Source of the DNA: an uncultured Clostridia bacterium
GTDB lineage: Bacteria; Bacillota; Clostridia; Oscillospirales; CAG-272
Direction: 5' to 3'
Assembly (NCBI GenBank): GCA_937884385.1
Contig: CALGCW010000221.1
Location: 8,806-72,805, forward strand
DNA: 64,000 nt
Shown: one piece after another, positions 7,803 through 15,730 of the stretch
How the letters are laid out: each line of letters begins with the position of its first letter
Numbering within the stretch: the stretch's first letter is position 1
Notes under the pieces: model-generated
The model's database searches: none
What the model was told of the DNA's origin: nothing
Seen by the model: the letters and a program-made list of their open reading frames with translations, nothing else
Made by a program: the position numbers and the translations under genes

Positions 7803-8775
7803 ATAGTTGCTTAGTAATATCCTCAATGGAGATATCTTCAATTTTGAAGTCTTTGATGTGGTATGTGTTAATGAGATGGATCAATACGTCGTCAAGCTCA
7901 GTATTATTTAGAGAAAACTTTATGGCGGTAGTATCATCTTGCTGTTCAAGGGTAATACCCTTGAACTTTTCTGTCAATTCCCTCTCGTCGATTGAAACGT
8001 TTGACGGAATAATGATGGTCTTAGTGTTGCCAAATCTATACTTAATGTTGGCGAGGCTTCCATCATAGAGGATTTTTCCCTTGTCAATAATAATAATTCT
8101 ATTACAAAGCTCCTCAATATCCTTCATATCATGAGTTGTGAGAATAACTGTGATATTGTATTTCTTGTTGAGCTCCTTTATCGCACTTCTGATTTTGTCT
8201 TTAACGAGAACGTCAAGTCCGATCGTTGGTTCATCGAGATATACTATCTTTGGGGAATGTATAAGAGCAGCGGCAAAATCAGCTCTCATTCTTTGACCGA
8301 GAGAGAGGGATCTGACAGTTTGCGTCAAAAACGGCTTCATATCGAGAAGCTCACAAAGATATTCAAAGCGTTCATTATATTCTTCGTCCGGAACCTCATA
8401 AATGCTTTTTAATATCTTAAAGGTTTCAATGAGAGGGATATCCCACCAAAGCTGTGTTTTTTGACCGAAAACAACGCCCATATTTTTATTGATCTTTTGG
8501 CGATCATTTTCAAAAGACATACCGTTTACCGTAACAGAGCCTCCCGTTGGATAAAGAATTCCGCACATCATTTTGATAGTTGTGCTTTTTCCTGCACCGT
8601 TAGCCCCAATATATCCTACGATCTCTCCTTCTTCAATATCAAAGGAAATTTGATCCACGGCTCTTACTTCCTCATATTGCCGAGAAAACAAGCCTTTTAT
8701 CATTCCCTTCAAGCCTTCTTCTCGAATAGGCTTTTTAAACGTCTTTGAGAGGTTCTTTACACTGATGATCTTCAT
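7789..8775 (-). CDS. ABC transporter ATP-binding protein (COG4586-like)
   Basis: 328 aa. Walker A GANGAGKST (about residues 56-64), signature LSLGQRMRAD, Walker B KIVYLDEPTIGLD and the switch His (TTHDM) are intact. The insertion between residues 15 and 35 (IREEGLKGMIKGLFSRQYEE) before the first strand is typical for COG4586, as is the C-terminal regulatory extension of about 90 residues. The start at 8775 is supported by AAAGGAGG 8 nt upstream; the ATG at 8811 lies before that site. It powers the two permeases that follow. A promoter at 8815-8843 drives the unit. Confidence 0.9.
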   Translation of the reverse strand: MKIISVKNLSKTFKKPIREEGLKGMIKGLFSRQYEEVRAVDQISFDIEEGEIVGYIGANGAGKSTTIKMMCGILYPTGGSVTVNGMSFENDRQKINKNMGVVFGQKTQLWWDIPLIETFKILKSIYEVPDEEYNERFEYLCELLDMKPFLTQTVRSLSLGQRMRADFAAALIHSPKIVYLDEPTIGLDVLVKDKIRSAIKELNKKYNITVILTTHDMKDIEELCNRIIIIDKGKILYDGSLANIKYRFGNTKTIIIPSNVSIDERELTEKFKGITLEQQDDTTAIKFSLNNTELDDVLIHLINTYHIKDFKIEDISIEDITKQLYESH

Positions 8776-8814
8776 ATTAGTGTCCTCCTTTGCTAAAATG
8801 TGTTTTTTCATTTA

Positions 8815-8843
8815 ATAATAACACCTAAGTCCCGAAAAATCAA
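8815..8843 (-). promoter_or_regulatory. Promoter of the ABC exporter operon
   Basis: On the minus strand, TTGATT (8838-8843), 17 bp, TATTAT (8815-8820), 40 nt upstream of the ATPase start. It lies downstream of the terminator at 8902-8930, so the ABC operon is separate from the putative RNA gene. Confidence 0.65.
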
Positions 8844-8901
8844 GACTGTTTACGATTTTTGCAACTAAAAAATCATTGGCATTTAAATAAATGATGAAAA
8901 T

Positions 8902-8930
8902 AAAAAGTGCACCAACCGAAGTTGATGCAC
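8902..8930 (-). terminator. Terminator ending the putative RNA gene
   Basis: On the minus strand, a 10-bp stem GTGCATCAAC / GTTGGTGCAC (one A-C mismatch) with a stable UUCG loop, followed by TTTTT. No protein gene ends upstream of it on this strand within 259 nt, so it points to a non-coding transcript. Confidence 0.8.
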
Positions 8931-9110
8931 CGAAAATGCAAACTCCGATTGCTGCTACACAAAACCGTATAAATGGGATATGGCATCACATACTATAGGT
9001 GGAATTTGCAATTTTACCAAATTCAAAAATAGTATGCGAAAAAGAGGCATAATTATCCCTAAAAATAAAAATATACCATAACCCAGTTTATATATTCGAT
9101 TTTGTGTAGC
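8902..9110 (-). ncRNA. Putative structured small RNA, about 209 nt
   Basis: A consensus promoter on the minus strand predicts a start at about 9110, and a terminator ends at 8902. The first 14 nt of the predicted RNA (9110-9097) pair with 8954-8967, with 13 Watson-Crick pairs and one G-U. The pairing then continues through UAUAAA/UUUAUA, UGGG/CCCA and UAUGG/CCAUA with small bulges. An inner hairpin follows (GCAUACUAU / AUAGUAUGU enclosing GAAUUUG / CAAAUUC, 9036-8988). Between the two helices the 5' side has an unpaired stretch of about 36 nt. The only overlapping ORF (8955-9185) has no RBS and would begin within the upstream terminator. A closed rod with an asymmetric internal loop recalls 6S RNA, but this is a guess; a mobile palindromic element is the alternative. 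Confidence 0.6.
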
Positions 9111-9116
9111 ATATTT

Positions 9117-9145
9117 ATTATAGAGCATAAAGCGAGAAAAGTCAA
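9117..9145 (-). promoter_or_regulatory. Promoter of the putative small RNA
   Basis: On the minus strand, TTGACT (9140-9145), 17-bp spacer, TATAAT (9117-9122). The predicted start 7 nt downstream falls on position 9110, exactly the first base of the long inverted repeat. Confidence 0.78.
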
Positions 9146-9155
9146 GCATAATTTT

Positions 9156-9189
9156 AAAAAAGGCTCTTCCAAATGGAAGAGCCAATTTT
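9156..9189 (-). terminator. Terminator of the MFS transporter gene
   Basis: 9-bp perfect stem GGCTCTTCC / GGAAGAGCC (9162-9183) with a 4-nt loop and TTTTTT on the minus strand, just after the MFS stop. Confidence 0.88.
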
Positions 9190-10353
9190 TTATTGCTTTT
9201 GTGTAGCTTGGAATGTTATTTCTATCATCAATGACATCAAAATAACAAATATCAAAATATAGATGGGAAAAATATCAAACCCAATTCCCTTTCCTAAAAA
9301 GCCAAATATTGGAGGGATTACTGTCGTTCCCAAATATGCGCTTGCCATTTGAATTCCTATGATCGAACCCGAGTTCTCCTCGCCAAAATTATATGGCGTT
9401 GAGTGAATTATACAAGGATAAATAGGTGCACAGCCAAGACCAATTATAACAAGTCCAACTAACGCTAAAACTTCATTTTCTATCGGAATTATCATAAGAG
9501 CAATGCCCAAAAGGATAACCACGCTGCCAAGATTGATCATCTTTTTATCACCGAGCTTGTCCATAAGAAAACCGCCAAAAAATCTGCCCGCCGTCATCCC
9601 TATAAAAAACAGTGATGCATATGCTGCTGCGAATTCTTCCTCCATTCCCTTGGCTTCAACTAGATAAGTACAAGACCATCCCATCGCCGTCGCTTCTGCC
9701 GCGCAGTATCCAAAGAAGGCGATCAAAAGCTGCGGAACGCCCTTTATCTTGAGGGCGGCTTTGATACTTATACTATTGCTACTATTCTCTTCTTGAATAG
9801 TCTGGGATTTGTTAGTTTTCCAAAGCCTAAGAGAGAGCAGCAATATCAATCCAATTGTTAATTGGATTATTGAAATTATGCGGTAACCGTTGTTCCAGTT
9901 GGAGTTTGTTAACGAGTAACTCATAACGAAGGGGCTAACTATCGTGCCAACGCCCCAAAAGCAGTGCAGCCAGCTCATATGTCTTGATGAGTAATGCAAA
10001 GCTACGTAATTGTTAAGTGCGGCATCAATGGCGCCTGCTCCAAGACCGTAAGGTATTGCGAAAGCAATGAGCATAAGTAGGTTGCTTGAAAATGAAAAAC
10101 CAAGCAACGCAAATGCGGTCATAAATACGCTGACAACGGTCACCGTTTCAGTATTGAATTTTCTTGTCAACTTATCGGATAATAAGCTTGATACTATAGT
10201 TCCTATAGAAATAACCGTGGAGATAATTCCCATATAAGATAGCGGAACGCCTATATCCGTATGCATAACGGGCCAAGCTGACCCCAGAAGAGAGTCGGGC
10301 AACCCTAAACTAATAAATGCTAAATATATGATTGATATCAGTAATGTATACAT
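9190..10353 (-). CDS. Major facilitator superfamily transporter
   Basis: 387 aa with about 12 hydrophobic helices. MFS motif A-like loops occur after TM2 (SDKLTRKF, near 58-65) and, in the second half, GGFLMDKLGDKK near 260-271. GLPDSLLGSAWP in TM1 and SHMSWLHCFWGVGTIVSP near TM4-5 resemble the FucP/YfkF-like sugar-type group, but the solute is unknown. A ribosome site AGGTG precedes the ATG. The gene stands alone between a promoter at 10385-10412 and its own terminator. Confidence 0.87.
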   Translation of the reverse strand: MYTLLISIIYLAFISLGLPDSLLGSAWPVMHTDIGVPLSYMGIISTVISIGTIVSSLLSDKLTRKFNTETVTVVSVFMTAFALLGFSFSSNLLMLIAFAIPYGLGAGAIDAALNNYVALHYSSRHMSWLHCFWGVGTIVSPFVMSYSLTNSNWNNGYRIISIIQLTIGLILLLSLRLWKTNKSQTIQEENSSNSISIKAALKIKGVPQLLIAFFGYCAAEATAMGWSCTYLVEAKGMEEEFAAAYASLFFIGMTAGRFFGGFLMDKLGDKKMINLGSVVILLGIALMIIPIENEVLALVGLVIIGLGCAPIYPCIIHSTPYNFGEENSGSIIGIQMASAYLGTTVIPPIFGFLGKGIGFDIFPIYILIFVILMSLMIEITFQATQKQ

Positions 10354-10384
10354 ATTTCACCTGCTGTTGTATTTGTACTGATTT

Positions 10385-10412
10385 ATTATATCACATATTT
10401 TGAAAAAGTAAA
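10385..10412 (-). promoter_or_regulatory. Promoter of the MFS gene
   Basis: On the minus strand, TTTACT (10407-10412), 16 bp, TATAAT (10385-10390) with an upstream TGTGA extended -10. The -35 box is weak. Confidence 0.55.
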
Positions 10413-10416
10413 GGGG

Positions 10417-11706
10417 TTAATTTACAACACTAATGGTTGCTTCAATGAATGGTCCAGATGGAGATAATGAAAACTGATAAGTTTGAGATATCCATTCTCC
10501 ATTGTATCCTTGATAATGGCAATCTATTTGGAAAGAAGAACATAAGTCAGTTATATTATCAATTGTGAAGTAGCTGTTTATACCATCTTCAGCGAGAGTT
10601 AGCGCTTCTTTATTATAAGTAATATATAAGCGTTTATCTTCTAATAACAGTTTTGCATTTTCTTTGGTTAAATTTTCATTTGTAAAGTTATTTTTTTCAA
10701 ATGCCCCATCTTGAGAAAAGTAATCGTCTATAACGATGAAGTCAAATACTTTGAAATCTAAATAATAAAGCTGGTTCTCTCCTTTATTTATTTGTGATTT
10801 TGTCACATTTTGATTATACAGGTCAGCTCTTTTAATGTCATCATTTATTACTCTCACAACTATGGAGATTTCTACATTATCAACCCTTACGGTAATTGTG
10901 TACGTTCCTATAAAGTTGAATTTTAAAGTTTGATTGATGGAGTCATATTCAAATATTTCGTAATCATAATTGGCGTAGGTTATTGTTTGTATTATATCAA
11001 TACCATAAGAAATGGAGTTTCCATTTTCAATTGTGAACAATTGATTTAATGCAATAGTTTCAATGTTTCTTTTTTTAGCTTTTTCATACCCACTATCATC
11101 AAATACGATTGTATTACTTACTATTAACTCTCCATCAACATAGTTGAGTTTATCAGAAGATTCAATGTAGTTGCTGTTGACAGTAATAATTGGTTGTACT
11201 ACATCATTTTCATCGTCTGATTCATCATCTCCCGGATTTGGCTCAACCGGTTCTTCTGGGTTGGTTGGCGCATCGGGAGAGGGTGTTTCTGCACCTGACT
11301 CCGAGTCATCCGGAGTAGGCACGTCAGGCTGTAACTCTCTAAACTCATCAGGAAGCGCCAAATGATCATTAGTTAGCGTTTTAAGTAATTCAAACTGTTG
11401 ATCCTTGGTATTGAATGCAATGGTATAACCGTATTTTTCCGACTGTACGGTTATGCTTTCCATTTCGGTGTGATATAGCATATCACTTAACTCGGCATCA
11501 TTTTTGATAGCATCATTCTCAATAGAATACGCAAACATAAAATGATTCAACTGTGCAACCAATGCCTCATCATTGGATACGGCGGCACGTTCGATAAAGC
11601 TCGTATATCCCACAACCGACACGGTGGCGAGAACGGCAAGAATTGCAATCGTCACAAGCAATTCTACAAGTGTAAATCCTTTTCGGATTTTGTGTTTGAT
11701 AGACAT
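10417..11706 (-). CDS. Orphan type IV pseudopilin-like surface protein
   Basis: 429 aa. The N-terminus has a class III prepilin signal: basic leader MSIKHKIRKG, cleavage before FTLVELL with the conserved Glu at +5, then a hydrophobic helix to about residue 33. Residues 34-120 form a pilin-like globule. Residues 125-168 are a Pro/Asp/Glu/Ser-rich linker. Residues 170-290 end in GTYTITVRVDNVEISIVVRV, which looks like an Ig-like beta domain, followed by about 140 further residues of unknown fold. No pilus ATPase, platform protein or prepilin peptidase is nearby. RBS AGGAGG and a near-perfect promoter are present, so it is probably expressed alone. Export would need machinery encoded elsewhere. 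Confidence 0.78.
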   Translation of the reverse strand: MSIKHKIRKGFTLVELLVTIAILAVLATVSVVGYTSFIERAAVSNDEALVAQLNHFMFAYSIENDAIKNDAELSDMLYHTEMESITVQSEKYGYTIAFNTKDQQFELLKTLTNDHLALPDEFRELQPDVPTPDDSESGAETPSPDAPTNPEEPVEPNPGDDESDDENDVVQPIITVNSNYIESSDKLNYVDGELIVSNTIVFDDSGYEKAKKRNIETIALNQLFTIENGNSISYGIDIIQTITYANYDYEIFEYDSINQTLKFNFIGTYTITVRVDNVEISIVVRVINDDIKRADLYNQNVTKSQINKGENQLYYLDFKVFDFIVIDDYFSQDGAFEKNNFTNENLTKENAKLLLEDKRLYITYNKEALTLAEDGINSYFTIDNITDLCSSFQIDCHYQGYNGEWISQTYQFSLSPSGPFIEATISVVN

Positions 11707-11756
11707 TATTTAGTCCTCCTATTTAATATTTATCCGTAGCAGGCACGGATGCTTCT

Positions 11757-11785
11757 ATTATAATATAAGAGTCGAATAATGTCAA
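11757..11785 (-). promoter_or_regulatory. Promoter of the pseudopilin gene
   Basis: On the minus strand, TTGACA (11780-11785), 17 bp, TATAAT (11757-11762): both boxes match consensus, about 50 nt before the ATG. Confidence 0.8.
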
Positions 11786-11789
11786 AACT

Positions 11790-11823
11790 AAAAACCACTT
11801 TTAATGAATATCACTAAAAGTGG
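11790..11823 (-). terminator. Terminator of the cytidylate-kinase-like gene
   Basis: On the minus strand, 9-bp stem CCACTTTTA / TAAAAGTGG with an 11-nt loop and TTTTT, 17 nt after the stop at 11840. Confidence 0.75.
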
Positions 11824-11839
11824 CTTAAAGCTTATTAAA

Positions 11840-12442
11840 TTAGAATATTTTTGCAATAACAGGAACAGCCTCTTTGATAACTACGTCAGTAGTGTTAAGG
11901 CAAAGATCGTAATTGCTCTTGTCTCCCCATTTATTACCCGTGTAGTAGTCATAGTATTTTGCTCTGTTTTTATCGATTGATTGAATTTGCTTCTTAATCT
12001 CTTTTTCTGTCAAATGCTTCTGCGAATCGGGATTGCGCTCAATACAACGTTTGATCCTGCTATCCATATCTGCATAAACGAAGATTCTGAACGGCTTGAG
12101 ATCCTTGAGAATAAAGTCCGCGCAACGTCCAACAATTACACAGTTTGATTTTTGAGCAAGTTCACGGATGATCTCGCTTTGAGCAAGATATATTGATTGC
12201 TCTTGATTGAAATAAAAGGTGTCTGCAATGAACATACTCTGACCTATGGTTATAGGATAAAGATGGTGAGGCTTTCCTTCAAGAACCTCTTGCACATATT
12301 CCTGTGACATAGAAGTTTTTTCTGCGATAGCTGTTATTATTTCCTTATCATAGTATTCAAAGCCAAGCTCCTCTGCCAGTCTTCTTCCAAACTCTCTACC
12401 GCCGCTTCCAAATTCACGGCCGATCGTGATTATTTTATTCAT
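11840..12442 (-). CDS. Cytidylate kinase-like family protein
   Basis: 200 aa from the ATG at 12442 (GGGGG 7 nt upstream; the TTG two codons earlier is unlikely). The P-loop region is ITIGREFGSGGREFGRRLAE (residues 4-23), the GREFGSGG form typical of the Cytidylate_kin2/AAA_26 group rather than true Cmk. IVGRCADFIL and a Lid-like RIKRCIERNP follow. These proteins are presumed nucleotide or other phosphotransferases of unsettled substrate, common in Clostridia. It has its own promoter and terminator, so it is a single-gene unit. Confidence 0.8.
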   Translation of the reverse strand: MNKIITIGREFGSGGREFGRRLAEELGFEYYDKEIITAIAEKTSMSQEYVQEVLEGKPHHLYPITIGQSMFIADTFYFNQEQSIYLAQSEIIRELAQKSNCVIVGRCADFILKDLKPFRIFVYADMDSRIKRCIERNPDSQKHLTEKEIKKQIQSIDKNRAKYYDYYTGNKWGDKSNYDLCLNTTDVVIKEAVPVIAKIF

Positions 12443-12474
12443 AAGCAATCCCCCATCGTAAAGTTTATATTAGT

Positions 12475-12503
12475 ATTATAGCATTTTTTATAAGCTTTGT
12501 CAA
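12475..12503 (-). promoter_or_regulatory. Promoter of the cytidylate-kinase-like gene
   Basis: On the minus strand, TTGACA (12498-12503), 17 bp, TATAAT (12475-12480). It begins directly after the U tract of the preceding terminator. Confidence 0.8.
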
Positions 12504-12533
12504 TAAAAATAGCTCAATCAAATTTGATTGAGC
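12504..12533 (-). terminator. Terminator of the small P-loop gene
   Basis: A perfect 22-nt palindrome (12512-12533, GCTCAATCAAA / TTTGATTGAGC) followed on the minus strand by TATTTTTATT, 11 nt after the stop. Confidence 0.82.
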
Positions 12534-12544
12534 TATATATTATA

Positions 12545-12952
12545 TTAGATGAATTTTCTCATAATATCTGTTGTATCTTCAGCAGCAATCGAAGAAGTGA
12601 TTACAACGTTGACATCGCTCTTGAGTGCAAGAGCCTCGACTTCAAGCAAGAATCTTTCGAATGCAGGAACATCCTCATTGCAGATCTTGAGGCAGGAGTC
12701 AATAAAGATATCGGTAACGTCATAGTTGCTTGCCAAAATACCTGCTACAAAGCCGAAAAGTGACTGAGCATCAGTAACCAAATATTCAACAGTATCTATA
12801 AGTCTTATCTGGCTGTTAACGTCGTAGCGCAATTTGTTTCCCTTTTCGATGCAAACTACACAACCCTTTGTTGCCTGCTGTGCCGCATTTACCATCTCGA
12901 TGAGAGCCTTTGTTTTGCCTGTACCTTTAACGCCAAGTATCAATTTCACCAT
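12545..12952 (-). CDS. Small P-loop ATP-binding protein of unknown function
   Basis: 135 aa. A Walker A motif GVKGTGKTK occupies residues 7-15, and a possible Walker B strand TDIFIDSCLKI lies near 80-90, followed by EVEALALKSDVNVVITSS (near 104-121), resembling the sensor strand of an ATPase. No additional domain is present, and at this size it is a minimal nucleotide-binding fold. RBS GGAGGT is 8 nt before the ATG. It has its own promoter and terminator. Similar short proteins in Clostridia are often given PilT- or ATPase-like names, but nothing here links it to motility. I do not recognise its role. Confidence 0.75.
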   Translation of the reverse strand: MVKLILGVKGTGKTKALIEMVNAAQQATKGCVVCIEKGNKLRYDVNSQIRLIDTVEYLVTDAQSLFGFVAGILASNYDVTDIFIDSCLKICNEDVPAFERFLLEVEALALKSDVNVVITSSIAAEDTTDIMRKFI

Positions 12953-13005
12953 AATTAATTTACCTCCAAGAGTTCATTGAAGTATTAAACTTCTTCTATA
13001 AATTA

Positions 13006-13034
13006 ATTATACACTATGTATCAATAAATTGCAA
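13006..13034 (-). promoter_or_regulatory. Promoter of the small P-loop gene
   Basis: On the minus strand, TTGCAA (13029-13034), 17 bp, TATAAT (13006-13011), 53 nt before the ATG. Confidence 0.68.
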
Positions 13035-13091
13035 GTGCTTTTTTAAAAAATTAACTAAAAAATAGCACAAATCTAAAAGAATTCTTAAAGA

Positions 13092-14429
13092 TTAGATATT
13101 TCTGCTTTCCAATTCTTTTCTTCTCTCTTCATAACCGGGCTTGCCAAGCATAGCAAACATATTGTTCTTGTACTCTTCAACACCGGGTTGGTCGAAGGGG
13201 TTTACTCCAAGAAGATAACCTGACATAGCACAAGCAAGCTCAAAGAAGTAGATAAGATAACCGAGACAGTAAGCATTTCTTTCCTCAATCTCGATATGAA
13301 TATTAGGAACGTCACCGTCGATATGAGCGAGCTGTGTTGCTCTCATAGCAGTTGCCTTGAGTTCATTGAGATCTTTTCCTGCAAGGAAGTTAAGACCGTC
13401 AATGTTTGCTTCATCGTATGGAATTATAAAATTGCTTTTTGTATCGTTTACTGAAAGAACAGTTTCAAAAAGCATTTTCTCGCCTTGCTGAATATACTGA
13501 CCAAGAGAATGCAAATCTGTTGAGAAAATCAAGGATGAGGGGAAAATGCCCTTGCCGTCTTTTCCTTCGCTCTCACCGTAAAGCTGCTTCCACCATTCCT
13601 GAAGAGTGGTTGTAAAGGGCTCGTAACCTACAAGGATCTCAAGGTGCTTACCCTTGCGATAAAGGATGTTTCTCATTGCTGCATATTTATACGCATCATT
13701 CTGATGAAGATCGGGGTTAGAATAAGCAACTCTTGCGGCATTCGCGCCCTGCATTAGCGAATCGATGTCAACGCCTGCAACGGCAACGGGAAGGAGACCA
13801 ACTGCAGTAAGAACTGAAAATCTACCGCCAATATCATCGGGAATAACGAAAGTTTCGTATCCCTGCTGTGTAGCAAAGGATTTGAGCGTACCGCGTGACT
13901 TATCGGTTGTAACGTAAATTCTTCTGTTAGCCTCTTCAACGCCGTATTTCTTTTCAAGGAATGCACGGAGTATTCTGAAAGCAACCGCGGGCTCAGTAGT
14001 CGTACCTGATTTGGAAATCACGTTTATGCAAACGTTTTTGTGTTCACAGATATAGAGAAGCTCATTGAGGTAAGCCGCGCTGATGTTACATCCTGCATAA
14101 TAAATTGAGGGGGTGTTTCCTTTAGCTTCATTGTAGTTGATTGCGCTAAGAAATTCAATAATTGCCTTTGTACCAAGATAAGATCCTCCTATACCAATTA
14201 CGATAAAGGCGTCACAATCGTTTTGAATTCTCTTTGCGGCATCCTTGATCCTAGCGAATTCCTCTTTATCGTAGTTTTCGGGAAGATCCATCCAACCAAG
14301 GAACTTATTACCCGCACCGGTTTTTTCGCGGAGCATTTTATCAGCAAGTGTCACCATAGGTGCAATGCATTCATATTCGTGTTCAGCAATGAACTTTTTT
14401 AAGTATTTGTCGTTTAATTTGAGTGTCAT
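13092..14429 (-). CDS. pgi: Glucose-6-phosphate isomerase
   Basis: 445 aa, the short bacterial form typical of Firmicutes. It interconverts glucose 6-phosphate and fructose 6-phosphate in glycolysis. Sugar-isomerase motifs visible are [13 protein letters not shown] (about 77-89), [18 protein letters not shown] (near 135-152), the PGI signature [17 protein letters not shown] (near 200-216), and [13 protein letters not shown] near 290. RBS GGG lies 9 nt from the ATG. It has its own promoter overlapping the end of the dacF intergenic region. Confidence 0.96.
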   Translation of the reverse strand: MTLKLNDKYLKKFIAEHEYECIAPMVTLADKMLREKTGAGNKFLGWMDLPENYDKEEFARIKDAAKRIQNDCDAFIVIGIGGSYLGTKAIIEFLSAINYNEAKGNTPSIYYAGCNISAAYLNELLYICEHKNVCINVISKSGTTTEPAVAFRILRAFLEKKYGVEEANRRIYVTTDKSRGTLKSFATQQGYETFVIPDDIGGRFSVLTAVGLLPVAVAGVDIDSLMQGANAARVAYSNPDLHQNDAYKYAAMRNILYRKGKHLEILVGYEPFTTTLQEWWKQLYGESEGKDGKGIFPSSLIFSTDLHSLGQYIQQGEKMLFETVLSVNDTKSNFIIPYDEANIDGLNFLAGKDLNELKATAMRATQLAHIDGDVPNIHIEIEERNAYCLGYLIYFFELACAMSGYLLGVNPFDQPGVEEYKNNMFAMLGKPGYEERRKELESRNI

Positions 14430-14463
14430 ATTTATGTATCCCTTCTGTATTCAACTAAAAATT

Positions 14464-14492
14464 ATTTTACTACTTTTTTGAAAAAAAAGCAA
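14464..14492 (-). promoter_or_regulatory. Likely promoter of pgi
   Basis: On the minus strand, TTGCTT (14487-14492), 17 bp, TAAAAT (14464-14469), 35 nt before the ATG; an A/T-rich region makes it less certain. Confidence 0.5.
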
Positions 14493-14501
14493 TAGTTTTT
14501 T

Positions 14502-15677
14502 TTATTTTATAACGAATTTTGACAAAATTTTAATGAACAATGCCCAATAATCTATTCTTTCAATGTTAACCGTAGAAACTATGGGTGCTTTTCCGACAAC
14601 TTTGCTGCCTACTTTGTATTCTACATACCCTATTTCATCGCCGATCGCAATTGGCGCGGAAACAGTATTTGGAAGCACATAGGTACTTTCTATCTTTTCT
14701 GTACTTCCCTTTTCTAACACTGTGGAAAAACTGCAGGCTTCTATTTGACAAAAACTTTCTGTGCCACCGAGTACTTTTATAGGAGAAAGCTGCTTTGAGG
14801 AAATGTCAAGTAATTCGTAATTGGCAAATCCCCAATTCAGCAATTTGGTTGCGATGCTGTTTCTGACGTCGCTGCTTGGAGCTCCCATAACGACACAAAT
14901 AAGATGCATATTACCGCGTTTTGCAGTTGCGCTTATGCAGAATTTTGCTTTCGATGTCGAACCTGTCTTTAGACCTGTTGCTCCTTGATAGAAACGAACT
15001 AATCGGTTGGTATTAGTTAATGTGAATTCTCCGTTGCGTATCGTGTCCATCCACGTAGAACTGTACTTCAGTATGTCGTCATATTTTATTAGCTCGCGTG
15101 ACATAATTGCAATATCTATTGCGCTTGTGACGTGCCTGGTGGCGGTATCGTCCAAGCCATTGGTGTTTTCAAAATTTGTGTTAGTCATTCCAAGTTTTTG
15201 AGCTTCTGTATTCATTCTTTTAACAAATGCTTCTTCTGAGCCGCAAATATGCTCTGCCAGAGCCACGGCAGCATCGTTTGCAGATGAAATAACGACGCTT
15301 TTTAGCATATCTTCTACACTCATAATTTCGCCTTCTTTTAAAAATACCTGCGACCCTCCCATAGAAGCGGCATATGCGCTTGTGGTGACCTTATCGTCAT
15401 ATTTGAGTTTACCGTCATTTATTTCCTGCATCACCAAAAGCAAGGTCATGATTTTTGTCACAGATGCCGGTGGCAGTGCTTTGTCCGGGTTTTTTTGGTA
15501 TAGTACGGTTCCTGTGGTTGCTTCCATTAATACCGCACTTTCGCACTCAAATTCCATGCCAATTTCATTCTTTGCTTCCTCAGCTTTTGCTAAAATCGGT
15601 GCAATACATATGGATAGAACAATGACTAATAAAATGATTATTGATAGGATTTTTTTAAAAGTAAACAAAAAACTCAT
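14502..15677 (-). CDS. dacF: D-alanyl-D-alanine carboxypeptidase (S11, DacF-like)
   Basis: 391 aa. An N-terminal signal peptide (about residues 1-34, ending near APILAKAEE) targets it outside the membrane. All three penicillin-binding motifs are intact: S72-V-T-K75, S132-A-N134 and K237-T-G239. A C-terminal beta domain (about 275-370) and a hydrophobic tail anchor follow. It trims the terminal D-Ala of peptidoglycan stem peptides; the DacF/PBP5 group often acts on cell-wall or spore cortex. The RBS GAGAGGG lies in the loop, and the ATG in the stem, of a 17-bp hairpin that also looks like the trxB terminator. Confidence 0.93.
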   Translation of the reverse strand: MSFLFTFKKILSIIILLVIVLSICIAPILAKAEEAKNEIGMEFECESAVLMEATTGTVLYQKNPDKALPPASVTKIMTLLLVMQEINDGKLKYDDKVTTSAYAASMGGSQVFLKEGEIMSVEDMLKSVVISSANDAAVALAEHICGSEEAFVKRMNTEAQKLGMTNTNFENTNGLDDTATRHVTSAIDIAIMSRELIKYDDILKYSSTWMDTIRNGEFTLTNTNRLVRFYQGATGLKTGSTSKAKFCISATAKRGNMHLICVVMGAPSSDVRNSIATKLLNWGFANYELLDISSKQLSPIKVLGGTESFCQIEACSFSTVLEKGSTEKIESTYVLPNTVSAPIAIGDEIGYVEYKVGSKVVGKAPIVSTVNIERIDYWALFIKILSKFVIK

Positions 15678-15719
15678 ATATTTCCCTCTCTTTGCTTTTT
15701 TAGAAATATATGAGTTTTT
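15668..15719 (-). promoter_or_regulatory. 17-bp hairpin overlapping trxB terminator and dacF start
   Basis: A perfect 17-bp inverted repeat (15668-15684 with 15703-15719) has an 18-nt loop. On the minus strand it begins 11 nt after the trxB stop and is followed by TTTTTT(G)TTT, so it is shaped like an intrinsic terminator. Its loop holds the dacF SD sequence (GAGAGGG) and its 3' arm holds the dacF ATG (15677-15675). Folding would both stop read-through from trxB and hide the dacF start codon. Confidence 0.7.
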
Positions 15720-15730
15720 ATATGAAAATA

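Noticed and set aside
8902..9110. Retron msr-msd or group II intron fragment
   Set aside because: A closing helix is present, but there is no reverse transcriptase nearby and no domain V-like hairpin.
8955..9185. 76-aa minus-strand reading frame
   Set aside because: It would start within the MFS terminator, has no ribosome binding site, and covers the inverted repeat; its hydrophobic look comes from A/T-rich composition.
13035..13091. Terminator after pgi
   Set aside because: The imperfect palindrome AATCT...AGATT around 13070-13093 has mismatches and no clear T tract.
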